Assembly (NCBI RefSeq): GCF_001423495.1
Contig: NZ_LMOG01000002.1
Coordinates: 149,543 to 213,542 of the forward strand
Direction: 5' to 3'
DNA from: Xanthomonas sp. Leaf131
GTDB taxonomy: Bacteria; Pseudomonadota; Gammaproteobacteria; Xanthomonadales; Xanthomonadaceae
DNA: 64,000 nucleotides
Positions 29,715 to 38,676 of the stretch are shown piece by piece (position 1 is the stretch's first letter; each line of letters starts with the position of its first letter). The position numbers and the translations under genes are program-made. The notes beneath the pieces were generated by a model, which was not told the origin of the DNA, ran no database searches, and worked only from the letters and a program-made list of their open reading frames with translations.

Positions 29715-31072
29715 AACATCGGGTGCTGGCTCGATACAAGGTCCTGGTTGGCCTACTGCCAGTCGCGCTGCTGGCACTCGCACCGTCTTGGCTGATGGCC
29801 GCAGCCCCGACCCTGCCAGGTGCAGGGTTCGAGGTCGAGCGCTATCACGTGCAACTGCGCCCTGACCTCGCCACCACCGCGCTCTCCGGAGCACAGCGCA
29901 TTACCCTACGTAGTACTTCCGACCACCTCACCCAGCTGACGTTCTCGCCGAATGCACTGCAGATCCTCTCGGCCGAACTGAATGGTCAGCCGATCGCAGC
30001 GACCAGCACCACCGATGGCATCAGGTTTGCGTTGCCAACCACGCTTGCCAAAGGCGAGCGTGCTTCGCTCACCTTCAAGATCGTCGGCGTGCCAGCGCAG
30101 GGTATCGTTCGCGCGGCCGGTGGCTTCTACACCAGCTACTTCGCATGCGACTGGATGGTCTGCCTGCAGGACAGCCCCGGCCAGAAGGCGTCTTTCTCGC
30201 TGGATCTCTTTGTCCCTGCCGGTATCGAGACGTTGAGCATCGGCGCAAGCTTACCCCGGCAGGTGCTTTCGAACGGCCTGGTGCTGCACCGCTGGCGCTC
30301 TACCAGACCGTATTCGGCCTATCTGTTTGGATTTGCGGTTGGCAACTTCTCGCAGCAGTCATCCAAAACTACGGCCGGTACGTTCGTCTATCTCGATGGC
30401 GCCGGTCAGGGTGCGAACCTGGCAGCCGCATTCCAGCAGACACCATCCATTGCGGCATTTTTTGCGCACAAGGCAGGCGTAGCGCTGCCGGATCGTCGTT
30501 ACACCCAGCTCCTTGTACCCGGACAGGAGGCACAGGAGGCGGCCACCTTCTCGCTCATCGGTGTGCAAGCACTGCAAGACGAGCAGGAAGATCCCACGTC
30601 GTCATGGATCATCGCGCACGAAATGGCGCATCAGTGGTGGGGAAATCTTGTCACCTGCGCATCGTGGCAGGACTTCTGGTTGAACGAGGGCATCACCACG
30701 TTCATGGTCGCCGCCTGGAAACAACACGCCTTTGGCGATGCGGCGTACCAGCAGGAGCTGGATGAAGCCCGCCGCCGGCTTGCCATCGCCCGTGACGCCG
30801 GCTTCGACAAACCGCTTGCCTGGTCGGGCCACTATCCCTCGTTACGTCTCCGCCGCGCCGTGCAGTACAGCAAAGGCGCGCTGTTCATGGCGCACTTGCG
30901 GCAAACGCTAGGTGAGCAGGCATTTTGGGCGGGCATGCGCCGTTATACCCGCAGTAACGTGGGCAAAACAGTCGTCAGTCACGATCTTCAGGTGGCAATG
31001 GAGCACGCCAGCGGGCGCGATCTTTCGGCGCTGTTCGCGCAATGGGTGTATGGCGACAAAGGGACCAGCTGA
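29711..31072 (+). CDS. M1-family metallopeptidase with altered GAMEN motif
   Basis: 453-residue exported protein (GTG start within the GTGA overlap, GGAGCGAGC upstream). The zinc site HEMAHQWWGN near residue 302 plus LNEGITTF is intact. The substrate-anchoring GAMEN motif of M1 aminopeptidases is absent; the matching segment reads VPGQEAQEAATFSLIG. The protein is also far shorter than usual for M1 and ends after a short helical part. Activity as an aminopeptidase is therefore uncertain, and an endopeptidase or altered specificity is possible. Confidence 0.75.
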   Translation: MKHRVLARYKVLVGLLPVALLALAPSWLMAAAPTLPGAGFEVERYHVQLRPDLATTALSGAQRITLRSTSDHLTQLTFSPNALQILSAELNGQPIAATSTTDGIRFALPTTLAKGERASLTFKIVGVPAQGIVRAAGGFYTSYFACDWMVCLQDSPGQKASFSLDLFVPAGIETLSIGASLPRQVLSNGLVLHRWRSTRPYSAYLFGFAVGNFSQQSSKTTAGTFVYLDGAGQGANLAAAFQQTPSIAAFFAHKAGVALPDRRYTQLLVPGQEAQEAATFSLIGVQALQDEQEDPTSSWIIAHEMAHQWWGNLVTCASWQDFWLNEGITTFMVAAWKQHAFGDAAYQQELDEARRRLAIARDAGFDKPLAWSGHYPSLRLRRAVQYSKGALFMAHLRQTLGEQAFWAGMRRYTRSNVGKTVVSHDLQVAMEHASGRDLSALFAQWVYGDKGTS

Positions 31073-31422
31073 CGCAAGCCAGCAGAAGCAATCAAGACCT
31101 ATATGCTCCGCAACATGGTCGTGCGCAGATCCACCCTGGCGCTGCTGCACAAGGTCGAGGCTTGATCGTTGCGACCCTGAGCCAAAAGGGGTGCGGCGCC
31201 GCCAGAGTGTGATGCGCGCTGCGCTATACGCCAGCCATCTCCGCAGTTGGCAGTCCAGGACCGATCAGCGAGTCCATCGACACGCCCCAGGCTCGTTCGC
31301 GCGATCCCGCAACGCCACGCAGTGGCAACGCCGATAAAGCCTTACCCCTCGTCAGCGCCGGCAGATGCCACCCCCTACTTCCGGCACACGCGCAATTACA
31401 ACAGCACTTATACATTTCAGCC
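31073..31422. other. 350-base gap with no supported gene
   Basis: Short open frames exist (for example from 31103) but have no ribosome site and no recognisable product. It may contain decayed coding sequence. The promoter of the MarR-type gene should lie near the right end. Confidence 0.35.
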
Positions 31423-31908
31423 ATGACCCAGCCCACACCCACCCTTGGCACCCTGGTCCGGCACCTGATCGAGCTGCTGGATGGCGATCTGGAAGCGGTC
31501 TATGCGGCTTCCGGTCTGGGCTGGCGGCCGCGTTATACCCCGGTGCTGCGCACCCTCATGCGCCTGGGACCCACTTCCATCAAGACCTTGGCCCACGAGA
31601 TCGGAATCACCCATTCGGCCGCAAGCCAGACCATTGCGCAGATGGACAAGGCGCGGCTGATTGCGCTCAAGCCCGGCACCGATGCGCGCGAACGCATCGT
31701 TGTTCTGACGGCGAAAACAAAAAAGATGATTCCGGCATTGCAGCACCAATGGGCCGCAACAAACGCGGCGGCCGCACAACTCGACGCCGAACTTTCCAGC
31801 CCGTTGTCGGCGATCCTCAAGGAAGCCATCGCCGCGTTGAACCAACGCCCGTTCGCAACCCGCATCAACAGCGCAGCCGAAATGCTTCGCAGCGAACACA
31901 CCCTCTAG
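31423..31908 (+). CDS. MarR-family transcriptional regulator
   Basis: 161-residue protein with a winged-helix core: LRTLMRLGPTSIKTLAHEIGITHSAASQTIAQMDKARLIALKPGTDARERIVVLT, which is the MarR recognition helix and wing. The C-terminal helices form the dimer interface. The Shine-Dalgarno is poor before ATG 31423. It lies 25 bases before a CPBP-family membrane protease gene and probably controls it and itself. Confidence 0.85.
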   Translation: MTQPTPTLGTLVRHLIELLDGDLEAVYAASGLGWRPRYTPVLRTLMRLGPTSIKTLAHEIGITHSAASQTIAQMDKARLIALKPGTDARERIVVLTAKTKKMIPALQHQWAATNAAAAQLDAELSSPLSAILKEAIAALNQRPFATRINSAAEMLRSEHTL

Positions 31909-31933
31909 CTGCCGAACCAACATGGAGTCGCAT

Positions 31934-32860
31934 ATGAACGCAACGACACACCTTAATGCCGGGCTGGCATCGCCTCTGCCCGAGCGCAAAGGGCAGCGGA
32001 TCGAACTGGGCGAGCGTGGCTTTCTCAAGCCCGGACGCCTGCGCTGGTTGCGCGCCATCGCCTGGGCGGTGGTGCTGTTTTTCCTGGTCGCCATTCCGAC
32101 CGGCGTGGTCACCCGCTTTCTCGGCGGCTTCTGGGAAAAAACCAATGGGCCGGTGCAGCTTGCCGTCAACCTCGTCGGCTGTCTGGTCGCGCTCGGCGTC
32201 TATACCGTGGCCGTGCGGCTGGCAGAACAACGGACACCGTCGGAAATTGCGCTGCGTCCGATGCTGCCGCAGTTGAGTCTTGGACTGCTCGCCGGGGCTG
32301 CGATGTTTGCCAGTGCCATGGGCATCATGGCGATGTTCGGCCTCTACGACATCCAGGCGGCCGGTCCCGCGCCGGTCTGGACTGCACTGCGTAAAGCGCT
32401 GCAAGCCGGTGTGGTGGAAGAACTCATGGTGCGTGCGGTGCTGTTACGTCTGGTATGGCGCGCGGCGGGGCCGTGGATCGCCTTCGCCGTGTCGTGCGCA
32501 GTCTTCGGCTTCAGCCATCTGGGTAACCCGAACGCAACGGTCATTGCAGCGATCTGCATCGCATTGGAAGCCGGCGTCATGCTGGGCGCGTTCTATGCAC
32601 TGACCGGCCGCATCTGGGTCTCCATCGGCGCGCATATCGCCTGGAACTTCACCCAAGGCTATGTCTTCGGTGCATCGGTCTCGGGCATGGCACTGGGACC
32701 GGCGATCGCCCGCAGCATTCCCAACCCCAACATGCCCGAATGGCTGACCGGGGGCGCGTTCGGGCCCGAAGCCTCGCTGCCGGGTGCCGTCATCTGTCTG
32801 ACCGTAGGTCTGACCGTGGCCTGGCTGGCATGGCGGTCGGGCAAGTTTGCAAAGCAGTAA
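31934..32860 (+). CDS. CPBP-family intramembrane metalloprotease
   Basis: 308-residue polytopic protein. The CPBP (Abi/CAAX-protease-like) motifs are present in order: AGVVEELMVRAVLLR (paired Glu), FGFSHLGNPN (His) and SIGAHIAWNF (His/Asn). These residues bind zinc in the membrane. Start ATG 31934 is six bases after GGAG; an in-frame ATG at 31922 has no ribosome site. Expected roles are peptide maturation or immunity to bacteriocins, not determinable here. Preceded by a MarR gene, likely one operon. Confidence 0.8.
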   Translation: MNATTHLNAGLASPLPERKGQRIELGERGFLKPGRLRWLRAIAWAVVLFFLVAIPTGVVTRFLGGFWEKTNGPVQLAVNLVGCLVALGVYTVAVRLAEQRTPSEIALRPMLPQLSLGLLAGAAMFASAMGIMAMFGLYDIQAAGPAPVWTALRKALQAGVVEELMVRAVLLRLVWRAAGPWIAFAVSCAVFGFSHLGNPNATVIAAICIALEAGVMLGAFYALTGRIWVSIGAHIAWNFTQGYVFGASVSGMALGPAIARSIPNPNMPEWLTGGAFGPEASLPGAVICLTVGLTVAWLAWRSGKFAKQ

Positions 32861-32983
32861 CCCAGCGCGCGTGCTTCTTGCCAATCTCCACACAAGTCAC
32901 GGCTTAGGCTGCAGCCATCGACAACGTCGTGCTTGCGAGCAGCGCATCCCGCCTGCGATCGCCGGGCATGCGCAGAGGTGTAT

Positions 32984-33445
32984 ATGGCTTTGATTCACTC
33001 CATCCTGATGGGCGCTGTCGCCGGCATGCGCTCGATGACCCCGCTGGCTGCAGTCGCCAATGCCGCCCGCACCGGTACGCTGCCCGCCAACAACGGTGCA
33101 CCGAAGCTCCTTGCCAACCCACTGGCATCGGCCGGCATGCTCGCGCTCGCCGGCGGTGAGCTGGCTGGCGACAAGATGAAGACCGCGCCCGACCGTATCG
33201 TGCTGCCCGGCATGATCGCCCGCATCGCCACCGGCGTGATTGTCGGCGCGGCGCTGGCACCGCGCGAGCAACGTGGGATCGCTGCATTGCTTGGCGCCAC
33301 CACTGCGGTGGCCGCCGCTTATCTCACCTTCAACGCGCGGATGCGTGCGATCGAACGCTATGGCCAGACCAGCACCGGCATGGTTGAAGACGCCATCTCG
33401 GTGGGTGCGGCAACGCTGATCGTGCGCGATGCAGCAAAGCGCTAA
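32984..33445 (+). CDS. DUF4126-type membrane protein
   Basis: 153-residue protein with several short hydrophobic helices. HSILMGAVAGMRSMTPLAAVANAAR and GGELAGDKMKTAPDRIVLPGMIARIATGVIVGAA match DUF4126 proteins. The start ATG 32984 has AGAGG upstream. Function unknown. Confidence 0.7.
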   Translation: MALIHSILMGAVAGMRSMTPLAAVANAARTGTLPANNGAPKLLANPLASAGMLALAGGELAGDKMKTAPDRIVLPGMIARIATGVIVGAALAPREQRGIAALLGATTAVAAAYLTFNARMRAIERYGQTSTGMVEDAISVGAATLIVRDAAKR

Positions 33446-33535
33446 CGCTGCGCCCAACTGCCCAGGTGCGTCATCCGATTCACCGCTCTGCGCATAAACC
33501 GTGTCAGCGCTATCGCTGGCGCGGCTTGGCCTCAG

Positions 33536-34705
33536 TTAAACCGGAAAACGCTCCTCAGGCGCAGCGTTCCATCCTCGTTGTGCGCTCCATGACCAGGACA
33601 TGGATGGTTCGTCACTCTCCTTGCGCTTGGCAATGCAGACAAGCGTGTTTGCGTCGTCTTGCCAAATCACTTTGGGCAAATGCTGAGGAACGAGCAACCC
33701 ACTTGGCTGGTGATCGACGATCAGTTCCTGCCATGGCGCCAAGAGTGGTTCAAGCGGGTCTGCCAGTGCCATCAAGCGAGCGGGCAGGTAGGCAACCAGC
33801 TCAAGCGCTGGCGCGCCCTCAGGCATCGGTGGACGCTGCACGCTCTGTCTTTGCTTGACGTGCTCGAGATAGCTTTGTGGAAGCCTGAGGTCGGCAATCT
33901 CGACCATGGGCTCGGCCTTCGAGTGTGCTATCAAATCCGCAATGCTTGCAGAGAGCATGCCGCCGTTCTTCAGCACTCGGCTACCCCAACCGTTGACGTG
34001 GGTTTCCGTCACGGCATGGAGTTCGACAAAGGTTTCGACCGTGGTGCAGCGATAAACGCGTTGGGCATGACGGTCGTAGATCAGCAGCCCCCACTGGCCG
34101 GTGGTCGGCATCGGCGAGAAGAAGTAACGGCCATCTGGGGAGTAGGCGGTAGACGTCCCTACCCCCAACACAACACTTCCGTCGGGAAACAGATAGTCGT
34201 ACTGCAATGGCGCGCTGTTGCGAGGCTCATGGCAGCCGATGATGCGCAGAGGCTCACCTTCGGGTGTGGTCGGCGCAGGATCCCTCACTCCCCTGCCGCG
34301 CGGTCTTTCCGCACCATCGATACGCGTCAGCGTTAGCGTCGGACCAGGCACGTCGCGCGCGATTGTCAGACCGGCGATCTTCTGCCATGCCCTACCTAAC
34401 AGCAGCAGCGCGGCAAAAGATGCACTGCCGATCAAAACACCGCTGAACATCGTGTCGGCGCGCTGGCCCAGCGCAACGCTGACGCCAACACACGCACCCA
34501 GCCACCAGATCCACATCACCTCCACTTCGCCGCGCAGCCTGTTCTCTATCCACTGTCCCAGCAGTGCAACGACCAGATAACCCCACAAGAGCCCAAACGG
34601 CAGCAAAAAAGGAACGATAAACGGCAGCGCCAAGCGCAGCACATCAGCGAGAAGCCGAAGCAGCAACTGCAAGAACGACGGATCCTTGTCTGATGTGGAT
34701 TGCAT
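33536..34705 (-). CDS. Membrane protein of unknown function
   Basis: 389-residue protein. The N-terminal 110 residues hold three or four hydrophobic segments (LALPFIVPFLLPFGLLWGYLV, VMWIWWLGACVGVSVAL, LIGSASFAALLLLG); the rest is soluble, with YSPDGRYFFSPMPTTGQWGLLIYD suggestive of a beta-propeller blade. No family recognised. A strong ribosome site is not visible before ATG 34705. Confidence 0.6.
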   Translation of the reverse strand: MQSTSDKDPSFLQLLLRLLADVLRLALPFIVPFLLPFGLLWGYLVVALLGQWIENRLRGEVEVMWIWWLGACVGVSVALGQRADTMFSGVLIGSASFAALLLLGRAWQKIAGLTIARDVPGPTLTLTRIDGAERPRGRGVRDPAPTTPEGEPLRIIGCHEPRNSAPLQYDYLFPDGSVVLGVGTSTAYSPDGRYFFSPMPTTGQWGLLIYDRHAQRVYRCTTVETFVELHAVTETHVNGWGSRVLKNGGMLSASIADLIAHSKAEPMVEIADLRLPQSYLEHVKQRQSVQRPPMPEGAPALELVAYLPARLMALADPLEPLLAPWQELIVDHQPSGLLVPQHLPKVIWQDDANTLVCIAKRKESDEPSMSWSWSAQRGWNAAPEERFPV

Positions 34706-34974
34706 GTCAGGAGCTGGTCAGTGAGTTTGCGCGCCTGTGGTGGCGCTCACCAGGTTGATGATCGTTGATTGGTGAAACCAACGCCATGGGCTGCTGACCG
34801 AGCGTCTGCATGCCGATGGATCTGCGTAGCGGGTGCCAAGAACCAACGCGACTGCTTTCTTCCCTACTGCTGGCCACGCTGCAACGGCTGGCAGCGATCC
34901 ATTCTCGCCCAATGCGCAGCGAAAGCAGTTGTTCGCCACGCTGCGCCACGCAGGCGCAGCGTAGCCATCAATGC

Positions 34975-35370
34975 CTACGCAGGACGATAGATGGCACAGA
35001 GCTTGTTGCCATCGGGGTCGCGCACGTAAGCCAGCCAGGTCGGCCCCATGCTGCTCTCGCGCAAGCCCGGCGGATCTTCGATGGAGACACCGCCTGCAGC
35101 CACAGCAATGTCATGAAAGGCCCGCACCTGCTCGGGCGAGGTGCAGGTGAAGCCGACTGTGGCGCCGTTGCCCGGTGTTGCCGGGGTATCGTCGATCGGC
35201 TCGCTCACGCAGAACATGCTGCCGGCCTGCCGGTAGAACAACCGCGTATGACCGGATCCAGCCTGATTGACGATCGGCGTGGATGCGCCGAAGACGCCAC
35301 CCAACACCGCATCGTAAAATGCACGCGAGCGCGCGATATCGTTCGATCCAACCATCACATGATTGAGCAT
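34975..35370 (-). CDS. VOC/glyoxalase-fold protein
   Basis: 131-residue protein of the vicinal-oxygen-chelate superfamily: MLNHVMVGSNDIARSRAFYDAVLG at the start, FHDIAVAAGG in the middle and YVRDPDGNKLCAIYRP at the end form the paired beta-alpha-beta-beta-beta repeats. Metal ligands could be the first His and late residues. Substrate unknown; glyoxalase, dioxygenase or antibiotic-binding roles all occur in this fold. Confidence 0.8.
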   Translation of the reverse strand: MLNHVMVGSNDIARSRAFYDAVLGGVFGASTPIVNQAGSGHTRLFYRQAGSMFCVSEPIDDTPATPGNGATVGFTCTSPEQVRAFHDIAVAAGGVSIEDPPGLRESSMGPTWLAYVRDPDGNKLCAIYRPA

Positions 35371-35447
35371 GCGTTACTCCTGCCGACATTGAGGACGCGC
35401 AGCGTAGGCCAATGCACGCGAAAGGCAGGTCACGTGAGCGGCGCCGC

Positions 35448-36422
35448 TCAGGCACCACGCCCATGCGGCGCATCCAGATCCAGCACCGGCCCCAGCGGCA
35501 CGATGCCGGTCGGGTTGATCATGTCGTGACTCTGGTAGTAATGCTGCTTGATGTGCTGGAAATTGACGGTGTCGGCGATACCGGGCAGTTGGTAAAGCTC
35601 GCGCAGAAACCCGGACACCTGCGGATAGTCGGCAATACGCCGTAGATTGCATTTGAAATGCCCCACATACACCGCATCGAAGCGCACCAGCGTAGTGAAC
35701 AGACGCCAGTCCGCTTCGGTAAGTTGGTCGCCGCATAGATAGCGTTGCTGGCCCAGGCGCGCATCCAACCAATCCAACGTCTCGAACAGCGGAACGACCG
35801 CTTCTTCATACGCGTCCTGCGTGGTCGCAAAGCCCGCCTTGTACACGCCGTTGTTGACGGTGTCGTACACGCGCGCATTGATCGCATCGATCTGCTCACG
35901 CAGCGCTTCTGGATAGAAATCACCTGCTGCAGCGCCAACGTTGTCGAAAGCGCTGTTGAACATACGGATGATGTCGGCCGATTCGTTGCTCACCACCGTG
36001 TTGCGTTCACGGTCCCACAACACCGGCACGGTGATGCGCCCGGAGTAGTGCGGGTCGGCCTGGAGATAGACCTCATACAGATGCTGCGCATGATGAATCG
36101 GGTCGTCCACCACACCCGGGCCCTGCGCGAAGGTCCAGCCCTGCTTACCCATCCGCCAATGCACAACGGAGATGTCGATCATCGACTCCAGACCCTTCAG
36201 ACGACGAAAGATCAGCGCGCGATGCGCCCACGGGCAGGCCAACGACACATACAAATGATAACGCCCCGGAGCAGCCTGAAAGCCACCGTCGCCGTGCGGC
36301 CCTGCACTGCCATCGCGTGTCACCCAGTTGCGGAACTGCGACTGCGCGCGTTCGAAACGCCCTTCGCTCTTGTCGGTGTCGTACCAATTGTCTTGCCACT
36401 TGCCGTCGACCAATAGGCCCAT
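35448..36422 (-). CDS. yqjG: Glutathionyl-hydroquinone reductase (YqjG/Xi-class GST)
   Basis: 324-residue cytoplasmic enzyme. SLACPWAHRALIFRRLKGL holds the catalytic Cys; VPVLWDRERNTVVSNESADIIRMFNSAF binds glutathione; and ADWRLFTTLVRFDAVYVGHFKCNLRRI is a hallmark of the Xi-class. These reduce glutathionyl-hydroquinones. Start ATG 36422 has GGGAG upstream; longer in-frame starts reach 36590 but lack homology. Confidence 0.9.
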   Translation of the reverse strand: MGLLVDGKWQDNWYDTDKSEGRFERAQSQFRNWVTRDGSAGPHGDGGFQAAPGRYHLYVSLACPWAHRALIFRRLKGLESMIDISVVHWRMGKQGWTFAQGPGVVDDPIHHAQHLYEVYLQADPHYSGRITVPVLWDRERNTVVSNESADIIRMFNSAFDNVGAAAGDFYPEALREQIDAINARVYDTVNNGVYKAGFATTQDAYEEAVVPLFETLDWLDARLGQQRYLCGDQLTEADWRLFTTLVRFDAVYVGHFKCNLRRIADYPQVSGFLRELYQLPGIADTVNFQHIKQHYYQSHDMINPTGIVPLGPVLDLDAPHGRGA

Positions 36423-36646
36423 GGTGTCTTCTCCCACAACAACAGTAAGAAGCAACCCTAACTCACCCGATTTGGAGAGTGCGTGAGCAGCCTTGGTGGC
36501 TTGGGCAAACGCACCAAGCCATGCGCTGCTTAAGACAAAAGACCAGCAGCTGCAAGGCAACAAAAGTCGTGCTTTGCAGCTGGCTAGCAACGCACGCTAC
36601 CTGGCAATCGCCGACGTGCCAGTGAGCGCACCAAGTGCACCAGTTC

Positions 36647-37627
36647 TCACACCATTCGATGCTGGAGTGCGTTGGATTGCTCTCGCTGCTGCTCCTGCTG
36701 TGGGGACTGCTGCTGCGTTTCTCTCAAAGACTGAAGTTGTGCCAGGGAATGCTCGGCCGGTTGCGCGATCGCATCGCCCGTCTTCATTTGCGCCATCTTG
36801 TGCGCAGGGTCGTTCAGAGCACCCTCTACGACGAAGACGTTCTCGCCGTGCCTCGTCGATGCTGTGTTCTCGCTCAGTACGATGTGATCGATCCGCGACA
36901 GACCGTTATCCCTTGCCAGATGCGCGGAACTTGCGGCCAGGCGGGCGCTGTTGTCGTCGTACTCCCTTCCAAGACCTTGCTCCAGGCTGCGCACCGCCTC
37001 CTCTGCCTGGCGATGAAGAGGGTCCGGAGACGTGCCGTCGGCAATCGCACGGCCAGGATCAGGATGCCTGTCGTTGTCAGACAAGATGTGCTGCCATACA
37101 TCGCGTTCGGGCATCGGGTTCAGCACTTCCTTGTTCAACTCGCTATCCAGGAAAGGCGGTCTGAGTTGCCGGATTTCAGGCTCGTTGTGCAACACCTTCG
37201 GCTCGCCTTCATAGCCTTTTATGCCTCCAAGAACGGTTTGGCGATGGAGCCCGGCATAATTCAACGCTGCCCAGCTGAAATCGACGCACGAGTTGGCGAA
37301 CGCGTCGTACTTCATATCGAAGCCATATTTTGCAGGATCGGCTGCAAACTCTCGGATCTTGTCGTACTGATCCTTGGTTACTTCAAGCGTCCGTGAATAA
37401 TAAGGATCCTTGTAATTTTCAAAATCCTTACCTGACACTTCACCCGGAGTATCGTCCGAATCGCCTCCTCTTGATCTGCCACTCGGCGCGAAACCGAAAC
37501 TTTCCTGGACGTCGCGATGCGAGGTTCCCAGATACATGTGACCGGTAAGGGATGTACCACCTTCTTTCAAGGGTGTTCCCGGGGACGCCAGATAGATTGT
37601 GAGAAGGTAAGGTTCTTCCTTGGCCAT
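36647..37627 (-). CDS. X-T4SS effector with His/Cys hydrolase-like head and XVIPCD
   Basis: 326-residue toxin without a signal peptide. The N-terminal domain (about 1-200) has a His first (GHMYLGTSH, H30) and a Cys later (NSCVDFSWAALNYAGL, C114), an order like permuted NlpC/P60 hydrolases; this function is inferred. From about 205 follows a textbook XVIPCD: DPLHRQAEEAVRSLEQGLGR, NGLSRIDHIVLSEN, VFVVEGALNDPAHKMAQMKT, then a Gln-rich tail. That domain docks with VirD4 for contact-dependent killing. It starts three bases after the stop of a lipoprotein gene, which is its likely immunity protein. Confidence 0.82.
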   Translation of the reverse strand: MAKEEPYLLTIYLASPGTPLKEGGTSLTGHMYLGTSHRDVQESFGFAPSGRSRGGDSDDTPGEVSGKDFENYKDPYYSRTLEVTKDQYDKIREFAADPAKYGFDMKYDAFANSCVDFSWAALNYAGLHRQTVLGGIKGYEGEPKVLHNEPEIRQLRPPFLDSELNKEVLNPMPERDVWQHILSDNDRHPDPGRAIADGTSPDPLHRQAEEAVRSLEQGLGREYDDNSARLAASSAHLARDNGLSRIDHIVLSENTASTRHGENVFVVEGALNDPAHKMAQMKTGDAIAQPAEHSLAQLQSLRETQQQSPQQEQQREQSNALQHRMV

Positions 37628-37630
37628 GAT

Positions 37631-38275
37631 TCACTTCCCCTTATTGAAATAAGCAACAATCAGTTCAACATTTTTCGCGCTCAATTCCGGCCGATCAGTA
37701 TTAACTCCAACGGTGATCCGGTATTTCCCAGGCGCAGCCTTTTCCATCTGCGCCAAGCTAAGCACCCCGTATACCAAGCTCCGGTCGATCAGGCCAGCGT
37801 CCTTCAGCATTGCTACGTCTACGCTTGTCGACGTGGTGCCAGGTACTACCCCACTTGAAGCGACTGGAAGCCTACTCTGCAAGTCCTTGCTGATCCTTGT
37901 CAGGCCAATCTGAACCGGCTTTGCTCCATCCACTCGCGTCAGATGTAATGTCAGCGGGAATTCTCCATGGTTAATCAAATCCTTGATCTCATACATGGAT
38001 TTGGCATCCTTCGCCCATACACGTAGGCCAAGCAGCAGATCAGTAGAGGCTCCGGATCGGGGCGGCGACAGATCGAACTCCACGTCTGCAATCGTGCCGG
38101 CCTTGTCCAGGGCGACCGGGCGCGTCAGCGGAACGACCGTCCGCAGTGCTGCGGCCTCTTGGCTGATGGCAGGTGAGGGTGTCGCTTGCTCCGGAGCGGC
38201 GCCGCATGCGGCCAATCCGGTGATCGCCGCTGCAAGGGCGAACCGGCAAAAGCGCTGAACTTCAAACCTTGGCAT
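37631..38275 (-). CDS. X-T4SS immunity lipoprotein (X-Tfi candidate)
   Basis: 214-residue lipoprotein starting at ATG 38275 (GAAGG upstream). Signal peptide ends in lipobox LAAC. The mature part contains DVEFDLSPPRSGASTDLLLGLRV, LTLHLTRVDGAKPV and YRITVGVNTDRPELSAKNVEL, a beta-rich fold I cannot name. Its gene lies directly upstream of an XVIPCD effector gene, the arrangement of X-Tfi/X-Tfe pairs. A lipoprotein inhibitor implies that the paired toxin acts in the periplasm. Confidence 0.7.
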   Translation of the reverse strand: MPRFEVQRFCRFALAAAITGLAACGAAPEQATPSPAISQEAAALRTVVPLTRPVALDKAGTIADVEFDLSPPRSGASTDLLLGLRVWAKDAKSMYEIKDLINHGEFPLTLHLTRVDGAKPVQIGLTRISKDLQSRLPVASSGVVPGTTSTSVDVAMLKDAGLIDRSLVYGVLSLAQMEKAAPGKYRITVGVNTDRPELSAKNVELIVAYFNKGK

Positions 38276-38676
38276 GACGGGCCCTTCCTGGCTGGACGTG
38301 GTGTGGACATTCTCCAGAGCCTTGTTGCTGGCCCTGCCTACACACAAATTCTAAGGGAGTGGGCCGTACGACAAGCAAGTCAGCCCCGGAACCTGCAGGC
38401 GGTGCGCGCCCCAACGGCCGAAGCTGGTGCCACCGTGGTCCAAGGATCGTGCCGAGATCCTGGTGCCTCGCTTGTCGCAGCAGTGGCCTCGACCACCCGC
38501 CTCAGCCCCTCATTGGCGCCAACCACCCACAATCGGCGAAAATGGCGGCTTACCAGCTTGCGCGGCCTGCGGTAGAGCGCTCCGGCGCCTTGCCTGTTCG
38601 CTCGGCTGTCATCGCCTTCTCTCGTCGGCCGCACGCCGCCATTGCCTCGGCTTGTGCCGCTCACTCCGGATCCATC
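38276..38676. other. Divergent intergenic region
   Basis: About 400 bases between the immunity gene and the SDR gene. An open frame continues upstream of the SDR start, but its translation is Arg/Ser-rich and lacks family features. No RNA or repeat is seen. Confidence 0.4.

Noticed and set aside
31103..31340. A possible small gene after the M1 peptidase
   Set aside because: No ribosome site, no recognisable product and irregular codon use.
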